A stretch of DNA of 30,841 nucleotides from an uncultured Sutterella sp. (GCA_937943605.1 CALEAW010000027.1:1-30841); one strand, 5' to 3'. Positions 23,192-30,841 are shown, counted from the first letter of the stretch. Made by a program: numbers and translations. Notes: generated from the letters alone by a model not told the origin.

Positions 23192-23704
23192 GTGACTACC
23201 CGTCGTCAACTTCTTGGTGCAGCTCTTTTAGGCACGCTTTCGCTCTCTGGTTGCGGCTTTCGCTTACGCGGTACATTCAATCTGCCCTTTAAAACCATTT
23301 ATTTGCAGATTCCTGCCAATACACCGATGTCTACCCTGATTCGTCAGGAACTTGCTGCCGAGTCGACCGTGACGATCGTGGATGACCCTGCCGACGCCGA
23401 AGCCATCTTGGAATACCTGGGTCAACAACGTTCGAGTGATGTGCTTAGCATTAACGACTTGGGTCGCGCACGTGAATACGAACTCACGCTCTCCATAGAA
23501 TTCCGAGTCACAAGCCCTGATGGCTACCTGTATATGCCTTCCACACGTCTTTCTGCCACGCGTAGTCTCAGCTATTCTGAATCGGAATTCTTGTCACGTG
23601 CCCGTGAAGAACAGTTCCTCTATCGCGACATGCAAGCGGATATTGTGAACCGCTTGATGCACCATATCGAAGCGATTAAACCCCGTAGCGAAACAGGGGA
23701 ATAA
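23192..23704 (+). CDS. lptE: LPS-assembly lipoprotein LptE
   Basis: A 170-residue outer-membrane lipoprotein. Basic N-terminus (MTTRRQLLGA), hydrophobic core and lipobox LSGC with Cys21, directly followed by GFRLRG, the hallmark of LptE/RlpB. LptE plugs the LptD barrel and helps deliver lipopolysaccharide to the outer leaflet. The start is GTG at 23192 with GAGGA eight bases upstream; no ATG would preserve the signal peptide. holA follows after two bases, so the two are one transcription unit. Confidence 0.9.
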   Translation: MTTRRQLLGAALLGTLSLSGCGFRLRGTFNLPFKTIYLQIPANTPMSTLIRQELAAESTVTIVDDPADAEAILEYLGQQRSSDVLSINDLGRAREYELTLSIEFRVTSPDGYLYMPSTRLSATRSLSYSESEFLSRAREEQFLYRDMQADIVNRLMHHIEAIKPRSETGE

Positions 23705-23706
23705 GC

Positions 23707-24708
23707 GTGAAAGCTGACCAGCTCGAATCGTATTTAGCCCGTTGCGCCAAAAATGGGCAAATGGATCCCTTTTGGCTGATCTCTGGCACAGACGACTTTC
23801 TTGCCGTTGAAGCAGGGGATGCCGTTCGTGCCACCGCACGTCAATTAGGCTATACCGACCGTCAGGTGTTAGAGCTTACGGCATCGGGCGACTGGTCACG
23901 TCTCACCATGGCAGCGGCCGACATGGGCATGTTTGACGACCGTAAAATCGTCGAAGTCCGCATTCCTACGGGTAAAGTCGGCAAAAATGGCGCACCAACC
24001 CTTTTGCAATACCTTGACCACCCCGTCGATGGTGTTGTCACGATCTTTACGTTACCCACACCCGAATGGCAAACGCAAAAAGAAGCGTGGTGGACAGCCT
24101 TAAGTCGCAAGGCCACGCACGTTGACTGCACCGCCATCGAACGTCGTTTACTGCCTCAATGGCTCCAAGCTCGATTGGCACGCCATGGGATGAGCGCATC
24201 TACTGAAACGCTCGAAGCCTTTGCCGACATGACCGAAGGGAACCTCTTTGCGGCAGCACAAGAAGTCGAAAAGCTCTCTTTACTCTACCCCAAAGCAACG
24301 CTCACCACTGAGCAACTTCGCACCTCGGTCGCTAATAGCGCACGCTTTGAATTTGATACGCTTTTTGAGAGCATGAAGCTAGGTCAGGCTGATCGTATTG
24401 TGCGCATTATCGATGGTCTCGAAGCACAAGCTGAAGCCCTTCCCTTCTTGTTGGCGATGCTTACTTCTGAGATCCGCTCGCTCATCAAACTGCGTTCAGG
24501 GTACGACCAAGGCATCTCTCGCGTGCCTGGTGTGTTTGCCACACCTTCATCCCAACAAGCCGCTCGTCGCTTAACTGTGAAAAAACTCTGCGCCGCCCTT
24601 TCTGTGTGTGCCGATATCGATCGTTTAGCCAAAGGATTGCCAGTACCTAAGCGTGATAGCGATCCTTGGATTGAACTTAAAAGTGTCGTTCTTTTCTTAG
24701 CAAATTAA
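23707..24708 (+). CDS. holA: DNA polymerase III subunit delta
   Basis: A 333-residue clamp-loader subunit that opens the beta sliding clamp. The family pattern is visible: LISGTDDFLAVEAGDAVRAT near the N-terminus, DDRKIVEVRIPTGK, the helical domain II with TEGNLFAAAQEVEKLSLLY, and FEFDTLFESMKLG before the collar domain. The GTG start at 23707 follows AGGGG at a good distance and lies two bases after the lptE stop. Length is normal for the family. Confidence 0.93.
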   Translation: MKADQLESYLARCAKNGQMDPFWLISGTDDFLAVEAGDAVRATARQLGYTDRQVLELTASGDWSRLTMAAADMGMFDDRKIVEVRIPTGKVGKNGAPTLLQYLDHPVDGVVTIFTLPTPEWQTQKEAWWTALSRKATHVDCTAIERRLLPQWLQARLARHGMSASTETLEAFADMTEGNLFAAAQEVEKLSLLYPKATLTTEQLRTSVANSARFEFDTLFESMKLGQADRIVRIIDGLEAQAEALPFLLAMLTSEIRSLIKLRSGYDQGISRVPGVFATPSSQQAARRLTVKKLCAALSVCADIDRLAKGLPVPKRDSDPWIELKSVVLFLAN

Positions 24709-24753
24709 GTCTGACTTTCGTCGTCCTTTTGTCACAGCAAGAGGAAAACTTGC

Positions 24754-24785
24754 TACACTAAGCGCTATTCAAATAGGTAATAGCG
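24754..24785 (+). promoter_or_regulatory. modC promoter (extended -10) with ModE-like operator dyad
   Basis: TGCTACACT contains an extended -10 (TG-n-TACACT, hexamer 24754-24759). Just downstream, CGCTATT (24763-24769) and AATAGCG (24779-24785) form a perfect dyad around nine bases, spanning the expected transcription start and abutting the modC ATG at 24786. Molybdate-responsive ModE binds inverted repeats that include CGnTAT-type half-sites, so a ModE-like repressor site is plausible. The repeat is seen; the regulator is inferred and no modE gene is in the window. Confidence 0.45.
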
Positions 24786-25457
24786 ATGTTAGACCTACAC
24801 TTTGAAACTCAACTACCTGACTTTAGGCTCGCCGTTCATTGCAACTTACCAGGCCAAGGCTTTACCGCCATCCTGGGACCGTCAGGTTGCGGCAAAACGA
24901 CGCTGGCAAGCAATATCGCAGGATTAAAAACGCCATCAAGCGGTCGTATTGCGATTAACGGTCTAACTTTTTGGTCATCCGACGAACATATTTCGCTTCC
25001 TGTTCATCGTCGTGGGATTGGTTTTGTGTTTCAAACCCATCGCTTATTTCCTCATCTGACTGTGTTCGAGAATCTCCATTTTGCGAATCAGATCGGTGGG
25101 CGTCCCTGCCAAGCCAACGCCAATGAACTCATTGATGTGCTCGGCATTGGTCATCTTCTCAAACGGTATCCAGACACACTCTCTGGCGGCGAAAGTCAGC
25201 GTGTTGCATTAGGTCGAGCCATTTTAGCGGCCGAGACCTTACTCATCATGGATGAGCCCCTTGCAAGCCTTGACTCTGAACGTAAAGAGGAGTTATTGGG
25301 TTACTTTGAGCAGATCCCAAAGATCTCTTCGCTTCCAATTCTCTACATCACACACTCGGCCAACGAGGCCAAACGTCTAGCCAACACGATTCTCACGATG
25401 TCGGCAGGCACCATTACACACATTAACCATCAGAAAGGATGTTCATCATGCGCTTAA
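24786..25457 (+). CDS. modC: Molybdate-type ABC transporter ATPase ModC (short form)
   Basis: A 223-residue ABC ATPase. Walker A GPSGCGKT (31-38), Q-loop FVFQTHRLFPHLTV, signature LSGGESQ (132-138), Walker B LLIMDEP (152-158), switch His in ITHS. HRRGIGFVFQTHRLFPHLTV with downstream modA/modB-like genes points to ModC. It ends right after the ATPase core (HQKGCSSCA); E. coli ModC is about 350 residues because of a C-terminal Mop/TOBE molybdate-sensing domain, which is missing here. The stop overlaps the modA start by 10 bases. The order modC-modA-modB differs from E. coli modABC. Tungstate or another oxyanion is an alternative substrate. Confidence 0.85.
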   Translation: MLDLHFETQLPDFRLAVHCNLPGQGFTAILGPSGCGKTTLASNIAGLKTPSSGRIAINGLTFWSSDEHISLPVHRRGIGFVFQTHRLFPHLTVFENLHFANQIGGRPCQANANELIDVLGIGHLLKRYPDTLSGGESQRVALGRAILAAETLLIMDEPLASLDSERKEELLGYFEQIPKISSLPILYITHSANEAKRLANTILTMSAGTITHINHQKGCSSCA

Positions 25458-26176
25458 AGATGCTTGCCTTTACATTAGCCGCCCTTGTGGGCATGGGTTC
25501 TGCTGTCGCTGGCCAGGTCACCGTGACGACTGGTGCGGGCTACATCAAGATGGTCGAAGCCTTGACAGCACTCTACCAAAAAGAAACCGGCAACACCGTC
25601 GAAAAGAGCTTTGGCGGCAACATTGGTCAGATGCTCGCCCAGGTGAAGCACGGCGCTGGCGTCAATGTGGTGATTTCGGACGAAGCCACACTCAAGCGCT
25701 TTGACGACCTCTTGAGCCCCGAAGGCGGTAAGCTCGGCGAAACGCCACTAGTCATGATTTGGCGTAAAGGTCTTGACCTTCAAAAGCCCGCTGATATTGC
25801 CAATGACAATGTGAAGACCGTTGCGAGCCCCAATCCGAAGGCTGCCATTTATGGCCGTAGCGCTGCTAGTTGGCTCAAGGCTACGGGCCTAGATGCCAAG
25901 GTGAATCCGAAGCTTCAGGTTGTGGGAACCGTTCCTCAGGTTTTCTCTTATATCGCCACGGGCAACATGGACGTTGGTTTTGTGAACGTGGCCGCATTGA
26001 AGAGCGGTCGTGACAAGTTGGGTGGCGCTTTCGAAATCCATGACGAAAGCGCGAAGGTCAAGATGATTGTGCGTACCGCCAAGGGCGCTGAAAACGATCC
26101 TGACGTTAAGGCCTTTACGACCTTCTTGACATCTGAAAAGGCTAAGCCCATCCTCAATAAGTTCGGTGTGAAGTAA
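25448..26176 (+). CDS. modA: Molybdate-type ABC transporter substrate-binding protein
   Basis: A 242-residue periplasmic protein with a signal peptide (about 1-22, ending AVAG). Two-domain oxyanion-binding fold suggested by TTGAGYIKMVEALTALYQ, FGGNIGQMLAQVK, VVISDEA, KAAIYGRSA and a second-domain GNMDVGFVNVAAL. It belongs near ModA by context and layout, but the Ser residues that hold molybdate in E. coli ModA (the AAASL and SSS loops) are replaced by GAGY and GGN, so it is a divergent member and the ligand is uncertain. ATG 25448 is chosen because AAAGGA lies eight bases upstream and the signal peptide starts there. It overlaps modC by 10 bases and precedes modB by 22 bases. Confidence 0.8.
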   Translation: MRLKMLAFTLAALVGMGSAVAGQVTVTTGAGYIKMVEALTALYQKETGNTVEKSFGGNIGQMLAQVKHGAGVNVVISDEATLKRFDDLLSPEGGKLGETPLVMIWRKGLDLQKPADIANDNVKTVASPNPKAAIYGRSAASWLKATGLDAKVNPKLQVVGTVPQVFSYIATGNMDVGFVNVAALKSGRDKLGGAFEIHDESAKVKMIVRTAKGAENDPDVKAFTTFLTSEKAKPILNKFGVK

Positions 26177-26198
26177 GCCTTACAGCAACTTGATTGCC

Positions 26199-26888
26199 AT
26201 GTTTGACGCGTTGCTCTCGGAGCCAGCCCTGCTCTTTTCGCTTAGCCTCACCGCCAAAACCTGTTTGGTGACCTTAGGGCTTTTTAGCATTGCAGGGCCG
26301 CTCCTAGGCTACTATCTCGCTCGACATCCGGGGTGGTTGTCTCGGATCGTTGGTTTTTTAGTCACAATGCCACTGGTTTTTCCGCCTGTGGCATTGGGCT
26401 ATCTTTTACTCACCGTTTTAGGTCGAACTGGATTCATTGGCGAACAGCTTTCTACCTTCGGTCTTTCACTCATCTTTAATGAGGCCGCAGTTGCCTTAGC
26501 TGGCTTTGTTGCCGGTCTCCCTTTGGTCGTACGCCCATTACAAGCAGCCTTTAGTTCATCTCGCCTCATGGAACTCGAAGAAGCTGCCCGTATTCATGGT
26601 GCTAGCAACTGGCAAATCTTTTTACGTATCACCCTACCCTTGGTGCGTCCAAGCCTGGCAGCAGGCTTACTCTTAGGGTGCGCTCGCGTCTCAGGCGAAG
26701 TCGGCATGACCATGATGTTGGGCGGAAATATTGCAGGTCGCACCAATACACTCTCGTTAGAAATCTTTAATGCTGTTTCGCGCGTGGACTTTGATGCCGC
26801 AAACGCCCTCTGCTTCATTCTCTCTTTATTTGCGATCGTACTCTTTTTAGCCACAGAAGCCCTCATGCGCCGTACGCTCAAAGGTTAG
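26199..26888 (+). CDS. modB: Molybdate-type ABC transporter permease ModB
   Basis: A 229-residue inner-membrane permease with about five to six hydrophobic helices. The coupling-helix (EAA) motif is present as LEEAARIHGASNWQIFLRI, followed by LPLVRPSLAAG, which contacts the ATPase. The second motif FGEIGATLMLGGNI-like segment appears as VGMTMMLGGNIAGRTNTL, typical of ModB. ATG 26199 is preferred; a TTG three codons upstream is possible, and neither has a strong Shine-Dalgarno, suggesting coupling to modA. It is the last gene of modC-modA-modB, which sits between holA and proA. Confidence 0.85.
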   Translation: MFDALLSEPALLFSLSLTAKTCLVTLGLFSIAGPLLGYYLARHPGWLSRIVGFLVTMPLVFPPVALGYLLLTVLGRTGFIGEQLSTFGLSLIFNEAAVALAGFVAGLPLVVRPLQAAFSSSRLMELEEAARIHGASNWQIFLRITLPLVRPSLAAGLLLGCARVSGEVGMTMMLGGNIAGRTNTLSLEIFNAVSRVDFDAANALCFILSLFAIVLFLATEALMRRTLKG

Positions 26889-27029
26889 AGGCTGTCATCA
26901 GAGCATCACACAAAAACGCCGTGGGCGTAGCGAACAGGCTACAATGATTAAACACGTGACGCTAGCCTTTTTGCGTCTTTCATACTCAAGACTCCATGAG
27001 TGTTGAGCCTCTTAACGGAATTCGTCATT

Positions 27030-28313
27030 ATGCCTCAGATCAACCTTACGCCCGCTGACTACATTAGCCGCATTGGCCGTCAAGCGAGAGAAGCTTCGCG
27101 AGAAATGGCTCGCGCAAGTACGGCAAATAAAAACGCCGTTTTACTTCGTTTAGCGACCTTACTCGCTGACGAAGAAGCCTGTATCCGTGAAGCCAATCAG
27201 GCCGACATCGAAGCTGCTCGTGCTGAAGGGCTCGACGAGGCCTTTATTGATCGCCTGACGATTACGCCGAGCGTATTGCATACCATGATCACGGGTTGCC
27301 AGCAAATTGCTGAGCTCGCCGATCCGATTGGCACCATCTCCGACATGAAGTATCGTCCAACAGGTATTCAAGTCGGTCGTATGCGTGTCCCGTTGGGCGT
27401 TGTGGCCATGATTTTTGAATCTCGCCCCAATGTCACGATTGATGCTGCGGCTTTAGCCATTAAGTCTGGCAATGCCATTATTCTTCGTGGCGGCCACGAA
27501 GCCCTTCGAACCAACACCGTGCTTTGGGAATTGATCCAAAAGGCACTCGTGACAGCCGAGTTACCCGCTCATGCCGTGCAACTCATTGAATCCTCAGATC
27601 GCGCCTTGGTAGGCGAACTCATTCGCGCTCGCGACTATGTTGATGTTCTGATTCCGCGTGGTGGTAAGAGCCTCATTGCGCGTTTGACTGCTGAAGCCAC
27701 GGTGCCCATGATCAAGCACCTTGATGGCATTTGCCACACCTATATCGACAGCGAAGCGGATATCGACATGGCTTTGAGCGTGACCGAGAACGCCAAAACC
27801 CAACGCGTCTCACCTTGCAATGCAACCGAAACCCTGTTAGTGCACCACGATATCGCGTTTAAGTTCTTACCACCTATGGCACGCCGATTCCACGACTTAG
27901 ACGTTGAAATGCGTTGTGATGAACTTTCTCGTCGTATTGTCGAACAAAGTGGCATGAGTGCCGTGGATGCGACCCCAGAAGATTGGGATACCGAGTACAA
28001 TGCCCCGATCATTGCGATTCGTATCGTGAAATCTTTAGATGAAGCCATTCAATTCATCAACACGCACTCGTCGCATCATACCGATGCCATCGTGACAAAC
28101 AGCTTGCCCAATGCTCAACAGTTCTTACGTGAAGTCGACTCAAGCTCTGTCATGGTGAATGCATCAACGCGCTTTGCGGACGGCTTTGAATATGGTCTTG
28201 GTGCTGAAATTGGCATTTCGACCGACAAATTACATGCCCGTGGTCCGGTCGGCCTTGAAGGTCTCACGTCTTTGAAGTACGTGGTGCTCGGTCACGGTGA
28301 AGGTCGTCATTAA
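27030..28313 (+). CDS. proA: Glutamate-5-semialdehyde dehydrogenase (gamma-glutamyl phosphate reductase)
   Basis: A 427-residue NADPH-dependent enzyme reducing gamma-glutamyl phosphate to the semialdehyde, the second step of proline synthesis. Seen: MRVPLGVVAMIFESRPNVT, AIKSGNAIILRGGHEA, DVLIPRGGKSL and the catalytic cysteine in SPCNATETLLVH, with FADGFEYGLGAEIGIST near the end. ATG 27030 is chosen to match the family N-terminus; an upstream GTG at 27000 is in frame but adds 10 unlikely residues. No proB is nearby. Its usual neighbour holA is separated here by the mod operon. Confidence 0.95.
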   Translation: MPQINLTPADYISRIGRQAREASREMARASTANKNAVLLRLATLLADEEACIREANQADIEAARAEGLDEAFIDRLTITPSVLHTMITGCQQIAELADPIGTISDMKYRPTGIQVGRMRVPLGVVAMIFESRPNVTIDAAALAIKSGNAIILRGGHEALRTNTVLWELIQKALVTAELPAHAVQLIESSDRALVGELIRARDYVDVLIPRGGKSLIARLTAEATVPMIKHLDGICHTYIDSEADIDMALSVTENAKTQRVSPCNATETLLVHHDIAFKFLPPMARRFHDLDVEMRCDELSRRIVEQSGMSAVDATPEDWDTEYNAPIIAIRIVKSLDEAIQFINTHSSHHTDAIVTNSLPNAQQFLREVDSSSVMVNASTRFADGFEYGLGAEIGISTDKLHARGPVGLEGLTSLKYVVLGHGEGRH

Positions 28314-28349
28314 CTTTTTTAAAACATACCCTTATTACGATTCCTGATT

Positions 28350-29543
28350 ATGGCCAACCTCTCCTTCTATGCTGTCTGCCCCTTCGGGCTTGAAGAACTG
28401 CTCGCAGGTGAAATTACCGCTTGCGGGGCTGAACGTGTTCGCGCTGCTCGCGGTGGTGTTTCGTTTGCTGGCTCCACGGCCACGGCCATGGCCGTTTGTC
28501 TCAATTCCCGTTTGGCTAGTCGCGTCCTCATGAAGGTGGCTGAAGCGTCCTACTGGGATACACGTGACATTTATGAAATGGCTACGCGTACCCAATGGGA
28601 AAAGTGGTTTGGCCCAGATCTGACGATCAAAGTCTCTGCCAACAGCCAGCGTTGCCCACTTGAATCCATTGACTTTGCCGTCCTTCGTATTAAGGACGGG
28701 ATCTGTGACCGCTTCCGTGAGCTTGCAGGTCGTCGCCCTGACGTTGAACGCTACCACCCAGATGTGCGCATCGCCGCCTTTTTGACGTACGACACCTGCA
28801 CTTTCTATTTAGATCTTGCCGGTGAAGCTCTCTTTAAGCGCGGTTGGCGTCTTACCCATGGTGAAGCCCCGTTGAAGGAAAACTTGGCCGCTGGTCTTTT
28901 GATGCTCTCGGGTTGGGAACCTTCTCAAACCTTAATTGATCCCTTCTGCGGCTCTGGCACCATCGGTATTGAAGCTGCTCAAATGGCTGCCGGCATGGCG
29001 CCAGGTCTCAATCGTCGCTTTGCTTTTGAAAAGCTCGAAGGCTTTGATGCTGACGTCTGGCGTGAAATGAAAGAAGACGCACGTGCATCGGTCAATCGTC
29101 ACGTTCGCATTCGTATTGCGGGTAGCGATATTTCGTCTCTCGTCGTTGAAAAAGCGATTGAAAACGCACGTCGTGCGGGCTTGGGTGACATGCTCGACGA
29201 TGGTCGTTTGACCTTCACTCAGGGTGACGCTCGTGAAGCCTGCCCAGCCGAGGGCATGACTCCAGGTCTCGTGATTGCCAACCCGCCCTATGGCGAGCAG
29301 TCCAATCCGAAGACGGCCTACATTGGCGCCATGATGAAGCACGTCGCAGACAACCTCAAGGCAAATTTCTCAGGTTGGACGGCCTGGATGCTGACCTCTG
29401 ACCGCACACTACCGCAACAGATGCGTCTCAAAGAATCTCGCAAGACCGTCCTCTTTAATGGGCCGCTCGAATGCCGATTCTTCCGCTTCGATATGGTGGC
29501 TGGTAGCAACCGTCGTAAGCCGCGTGAAGATAACGAGCAATAA
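28350..29543 (+). CDS. THUMP-domain RNA methyltransferase (RlmL-like)
   Basis: A 397-residue class I SAM-dependent RNA methyltransferase. The N-terminal part (about 1-160) matches the RlmL/YpsC THUMP region, with CPFGLEELLAGEI and a basic RNA-binding segment; the C-terminal Rossmann domain has motif I LIDPFCGSGTIGIEAA, an acidic GSDIS strand and the catalytic motif NPPYGE, typical of N2-guanine or N6-adenine methylation. E. coli RlmKL (about 700) is a fusion; this is the RlmL half only. 23S rRNA G2445 is the likely target by family. It follows proA by 36 bases and ends at a terminator. Confidence 0.85.
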   Translation: MANLSFYAVCPFGLEELLAGEITACGAERVRAARGGVSFAGSTATAMAVCLNSRLASRVLMKVAEASYWDTRDIYEMATRTQWEKWFGPDLTIKVSANSQRCPLESIDFAVLRIKDGICDRFRELAGRRPDVERYHPDVRIAAFLTYDTCTFYLDLAGEALFKRGWRLTHGEAPLKENLAAGLLMLSGWEPSQTLIDPFCGSGTIGIEAAQMAAGMAPGLNRRFAFEKLEGFDADVWREMKEDARASVNRHVRIRIAGSDISSLVVEKAIENARRAGLGDMLDDGRLTFTQGDAREACPAEGMTPGLVIANPPYGEQSNPKTAYIGAMMKHVADNLKANFSGWTAWMLTSDRTLPQQMRLKESRKTVLFNGPLECRFFRFDMVAGSNRRKPREDNEQ

Positions 29544-29570
29544 GCCTTGAGCGCTCGATAAGCCCTTAGT

Positions 29571-29605
29571 AAAACGCCCAAACCGATCGTGGTTTTGGGC
29601 GTTTT
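29571..29605. terminator. Bidirectional terminator between the RlmL-like and GT10 genes
   Basis: AAAACGCCCAAACC (29571-29584) pairs with GGTTTTGGGCGTTTT (29591-29605, one bulged T). The A- and T-ends let it stop both convergent genes. It lies three bases from the GT10 stop codon. Confidence 0.85.
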
Positions 29606-29607
29606 CT

Positions 29608-30582
29608 TTACTTCGAGTCGATAACCCTCTGAATTCTTTCTTTCAGATCGACAAAAAACTGCCAAATGATCTCATCGGCCCCCTCTTTGAAGATAGGTTG
29701 CGACACAAAATCAAGATATTCTTTCTTATTTTTATGAAGTCTCTCCAACGTTTCGAAGCAATGATCTGAACCATCCCAATAAACAAAAGCATTTTCATTG
29801 ATGATATTGGGTTCTGGCGCAGCCGCACCACCCCAATAAATCGGTATAGCTCTAGCAAGAAATGCCTCGAAAATCTTTTCGGTAACATAACCCGCATGAT
29901 TCGAATTTTCGGGACAAATATTAAATTTCACGTGCGCCAAATAATCTAACTTATTGTCCTTGTACTGCTCTTTCATGAGGCTAGAGTTGTTTCTCCAGCG
30001 CCCTTCGTATCGAATATCAAAGAGATCAGACAGCGCATCACAAATCCTTGTCCGATGCCCAGTTGTATCATGACGAGCAATCGCCGCACAATCTATATAA
30101 CGTTCATCGATGTTAACGGCTTTATTATTTAATGCCTCAACACGATTTTGGATGTCTTCATAAGTTGAATCAGGAGAAAAGACATACATCAACCACAATG
30201 GGAACCTCATATACCGAGGGTTATGCTGATCGTGATCGAACCCAAGAGAGATATCAACAGCAGAACCCATATGGTCTTTATACCCACGAAAGTTCTTACT
30301 AATTCCCGTCGATGAAACGTTTTCCCCTGTAAAGAAAATATTGACATCATCACGCTCACGCTGAGCCCTTCTCTTTACGTAGTTCGCATTACCAAATACG
30401 CTATAAAAATTGATAGTTTTATCCGTTCGGATATTGGATCTCACATACGAAGAAAACCATACATTTTCAGGGTCGTTAATCGCCCACCAATTGATATATC
30501 GAATGGATTGATCCTTCGTTGAAAACTCATTAAAGGCCATCAGGCCAGTATTCACTTTCAAAAACTTTTCAAAAACATTCAT
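29608..30582 (-). CDS. GT10 family glycosyltransferase, probable alpha-1,3-fucosyltransferase
   Basis: A 324-residue cytoplasmic or peripheral glycosyltransferase of family GT10, which moves fucose from GDP-fucose to N-acetylglucosamine or glucose of surface glycans. The family signature runs through residues 219-251: FNICPENSNHAGYVTEKI, then AIPIYWGG, where the Asn, Glu, Tyr and Lys are the conserved donor-binding set. An upstream RYMRFPLWL motif also fits. It lacks the C-terminal heptad repeats of Helicobacter enzymes. The region is clearly richer in A+T than the rest of the window, suggesting transfer. The ATG lies one base after the stop of the upstream cupin-like gene, so the two are translated together. 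Acceptor and linkage cannot be told from sequence. Confidence 0.88.
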   Translation of the reverse strand: MNVFEKFLKVNTGLMAFNEFSTKDQSIRYINWWAINDPENVWFSSYVRSNIRTDKTINFYSVFGNANYVKRRAQRERDDVNIFFTGENVSSTGISKNFRGYKDHMGSAVDISLGFDHDQHNPRYMRFPLWLMYVFSPDSTYEDIQNRVEALNNKAVNIDERYIDCAAIARHDTTGHRTRICDALSDLFDIRYEGRWRNNSSLMKEQYKDNKLDYLAHVKFNICPENSNHAGYVTEKIFEAFLARAIPIYWGGAAAPEPNIINENAFVYWDGSDHCFETLERLHKNKKEYLDFVSQPIFKEGADEIIWQFFVDLKERIQRVIDSK

Positions 30583-30583
30583 C

Positions 30584-30841
30584 TCAGATCCCTACGATCA
30601 CAATCTCAAACTTGCCGACCAAATGAAATTGTTCATCACTTTTTGGCATAAAGAAACAATCCCCTTTTCGAAAGCTAAATATCTTCTGGCGGTTAGTCTT
30701 TTCCAGAAATCCACTTCCTTCAACACAAAGAACGATGCAATTTTGGTTCGTAGTACGAGGTAACAAAACACCTTCTTCTATACGCCTGTTAACGGTAAGC
30801 GATTCTGATACTAAACAACCAACTGCGACTTTGAGACTGGA
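30584..30841 (-). CDS. 3' end of a cupin-like protein, possibly a type I mannose-6-phosphate isomerase (partial)
   Basis: The frame is open from the right edge to TGA at 30584-30586, giving 85 residues of C-terminus; the start is outside. The pattern IVLCVEGSGFLEK, then FSFRKGDCFFMPKS, then FHLVGKFEIVIVGI is that of the C-terminal cupin barrel of type I phosphomannose isomerases (ManA), where an Ile-Val-rich strand, a Gly-Asp turn and a Phe-Pro strand follow each other. The metal site lies outside the window, so it cannot be confirmed; a different cupin sugar isomerase is possible. Its one-base spacing to the fucosyltransferase would make sense, since mannose-6-phosphate leads to GDP-fucose. 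That link is inferred. The piece shares the A+T-rich composition. Confidence 0.5.
   Translation of the reverse strand, partial: SSLKVAVGCLVSESLTVNRRIEEGVLLPRTTNQNCIVLCVEGSGFLEKTNRQKIFSFRKGDCFFMPKSDEQFHLVGKFEIVIVGI

Overview
The window looks like a chromosomal stretch from a host-associated betaproteobacterium of the order Burkholderiales, most likely the Sutterellaceae (Sutterella/Parasutterella group). This is inferred from two gene orders I know from that order (pyrG-kdsA-eno-ftsB and leuS-lptE-holA-proA), the outer-membrane biogenesis genes (bamC, lptE, kdsA), roughly balanced base composition, and traits fitting an anaerobic gut life on amino acids: a secreted type II asparaginase and a molybdate-type uptake operon. 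No database search was possible, so the taxon is an inference.

Layout. 1-235: the 3' end of an unrecognised plus-strand gene meets a minus-strand SlyD-like gene at a shared hairpin. 234-5627 (minus strand): SlyD-like FKBP isomerase, two adjacent DUF805 membrane proteins, bamC, then a PHP phosphoesterase / site-2 protease / SAM methyltransferase cluster. 5628-5944: divergent promoters, including a near-perfect sigma-32 heat-shock promoter for hslO (Hsp33). 6907-11322 (minus): pyrG-kdsA-eno-ftsB. 11516-14039 (minus): a CDF zinc-type exporter and argG. 14040-14649: a 610-bp divergent intergenic region rich in RNA-like hairpins in front of both argG and the asparaginase gene. 14650-17289 (plus): type II asparaginase and a MATE exporter. 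17635-20187 (minus): tRNA-Arg(CCT) and uvrD. 20424-29543 (plus): leuS, lptE, holA, a modC-modA-modB operon, proA and an RlmL-like RNA methyltransferase. 29608-30841 (minus): an A+T-rich GT10 fucosyltransferase preceded by the 3' end of a cupin-like gene, possibly the edge of a surface-glycan locus.

How the genes work together. Most are housekeeping: envelope building (bamC, lptE, kdsA), division (ftsB), translation (leuS, tRNA-Arg, RlmL-like), replication and repair (holA, uvrD), amino-acid and nucleotide synthesis (argG, proA, pyrG), and stress response (hslO). Accessory or niche functions are the asparaginase, the molybdate-type transporter (molybdenum cofactor enzymes are common in anaerobic respiration), the metal and drug exporters, and the fucosyltransferase.

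I found no CRISPR array, rRNA, prophage or complete insertion sequence, and no obviously new multi-gene system. The most unusual signals are in non-coding RNA: a hairpin that appears to bridge a distant Shine-Dalgarno to the hslO start codon, an attenuator-like pair of competing hairpins before argG, and a chain of four stem-loops before the asparaginase gene.
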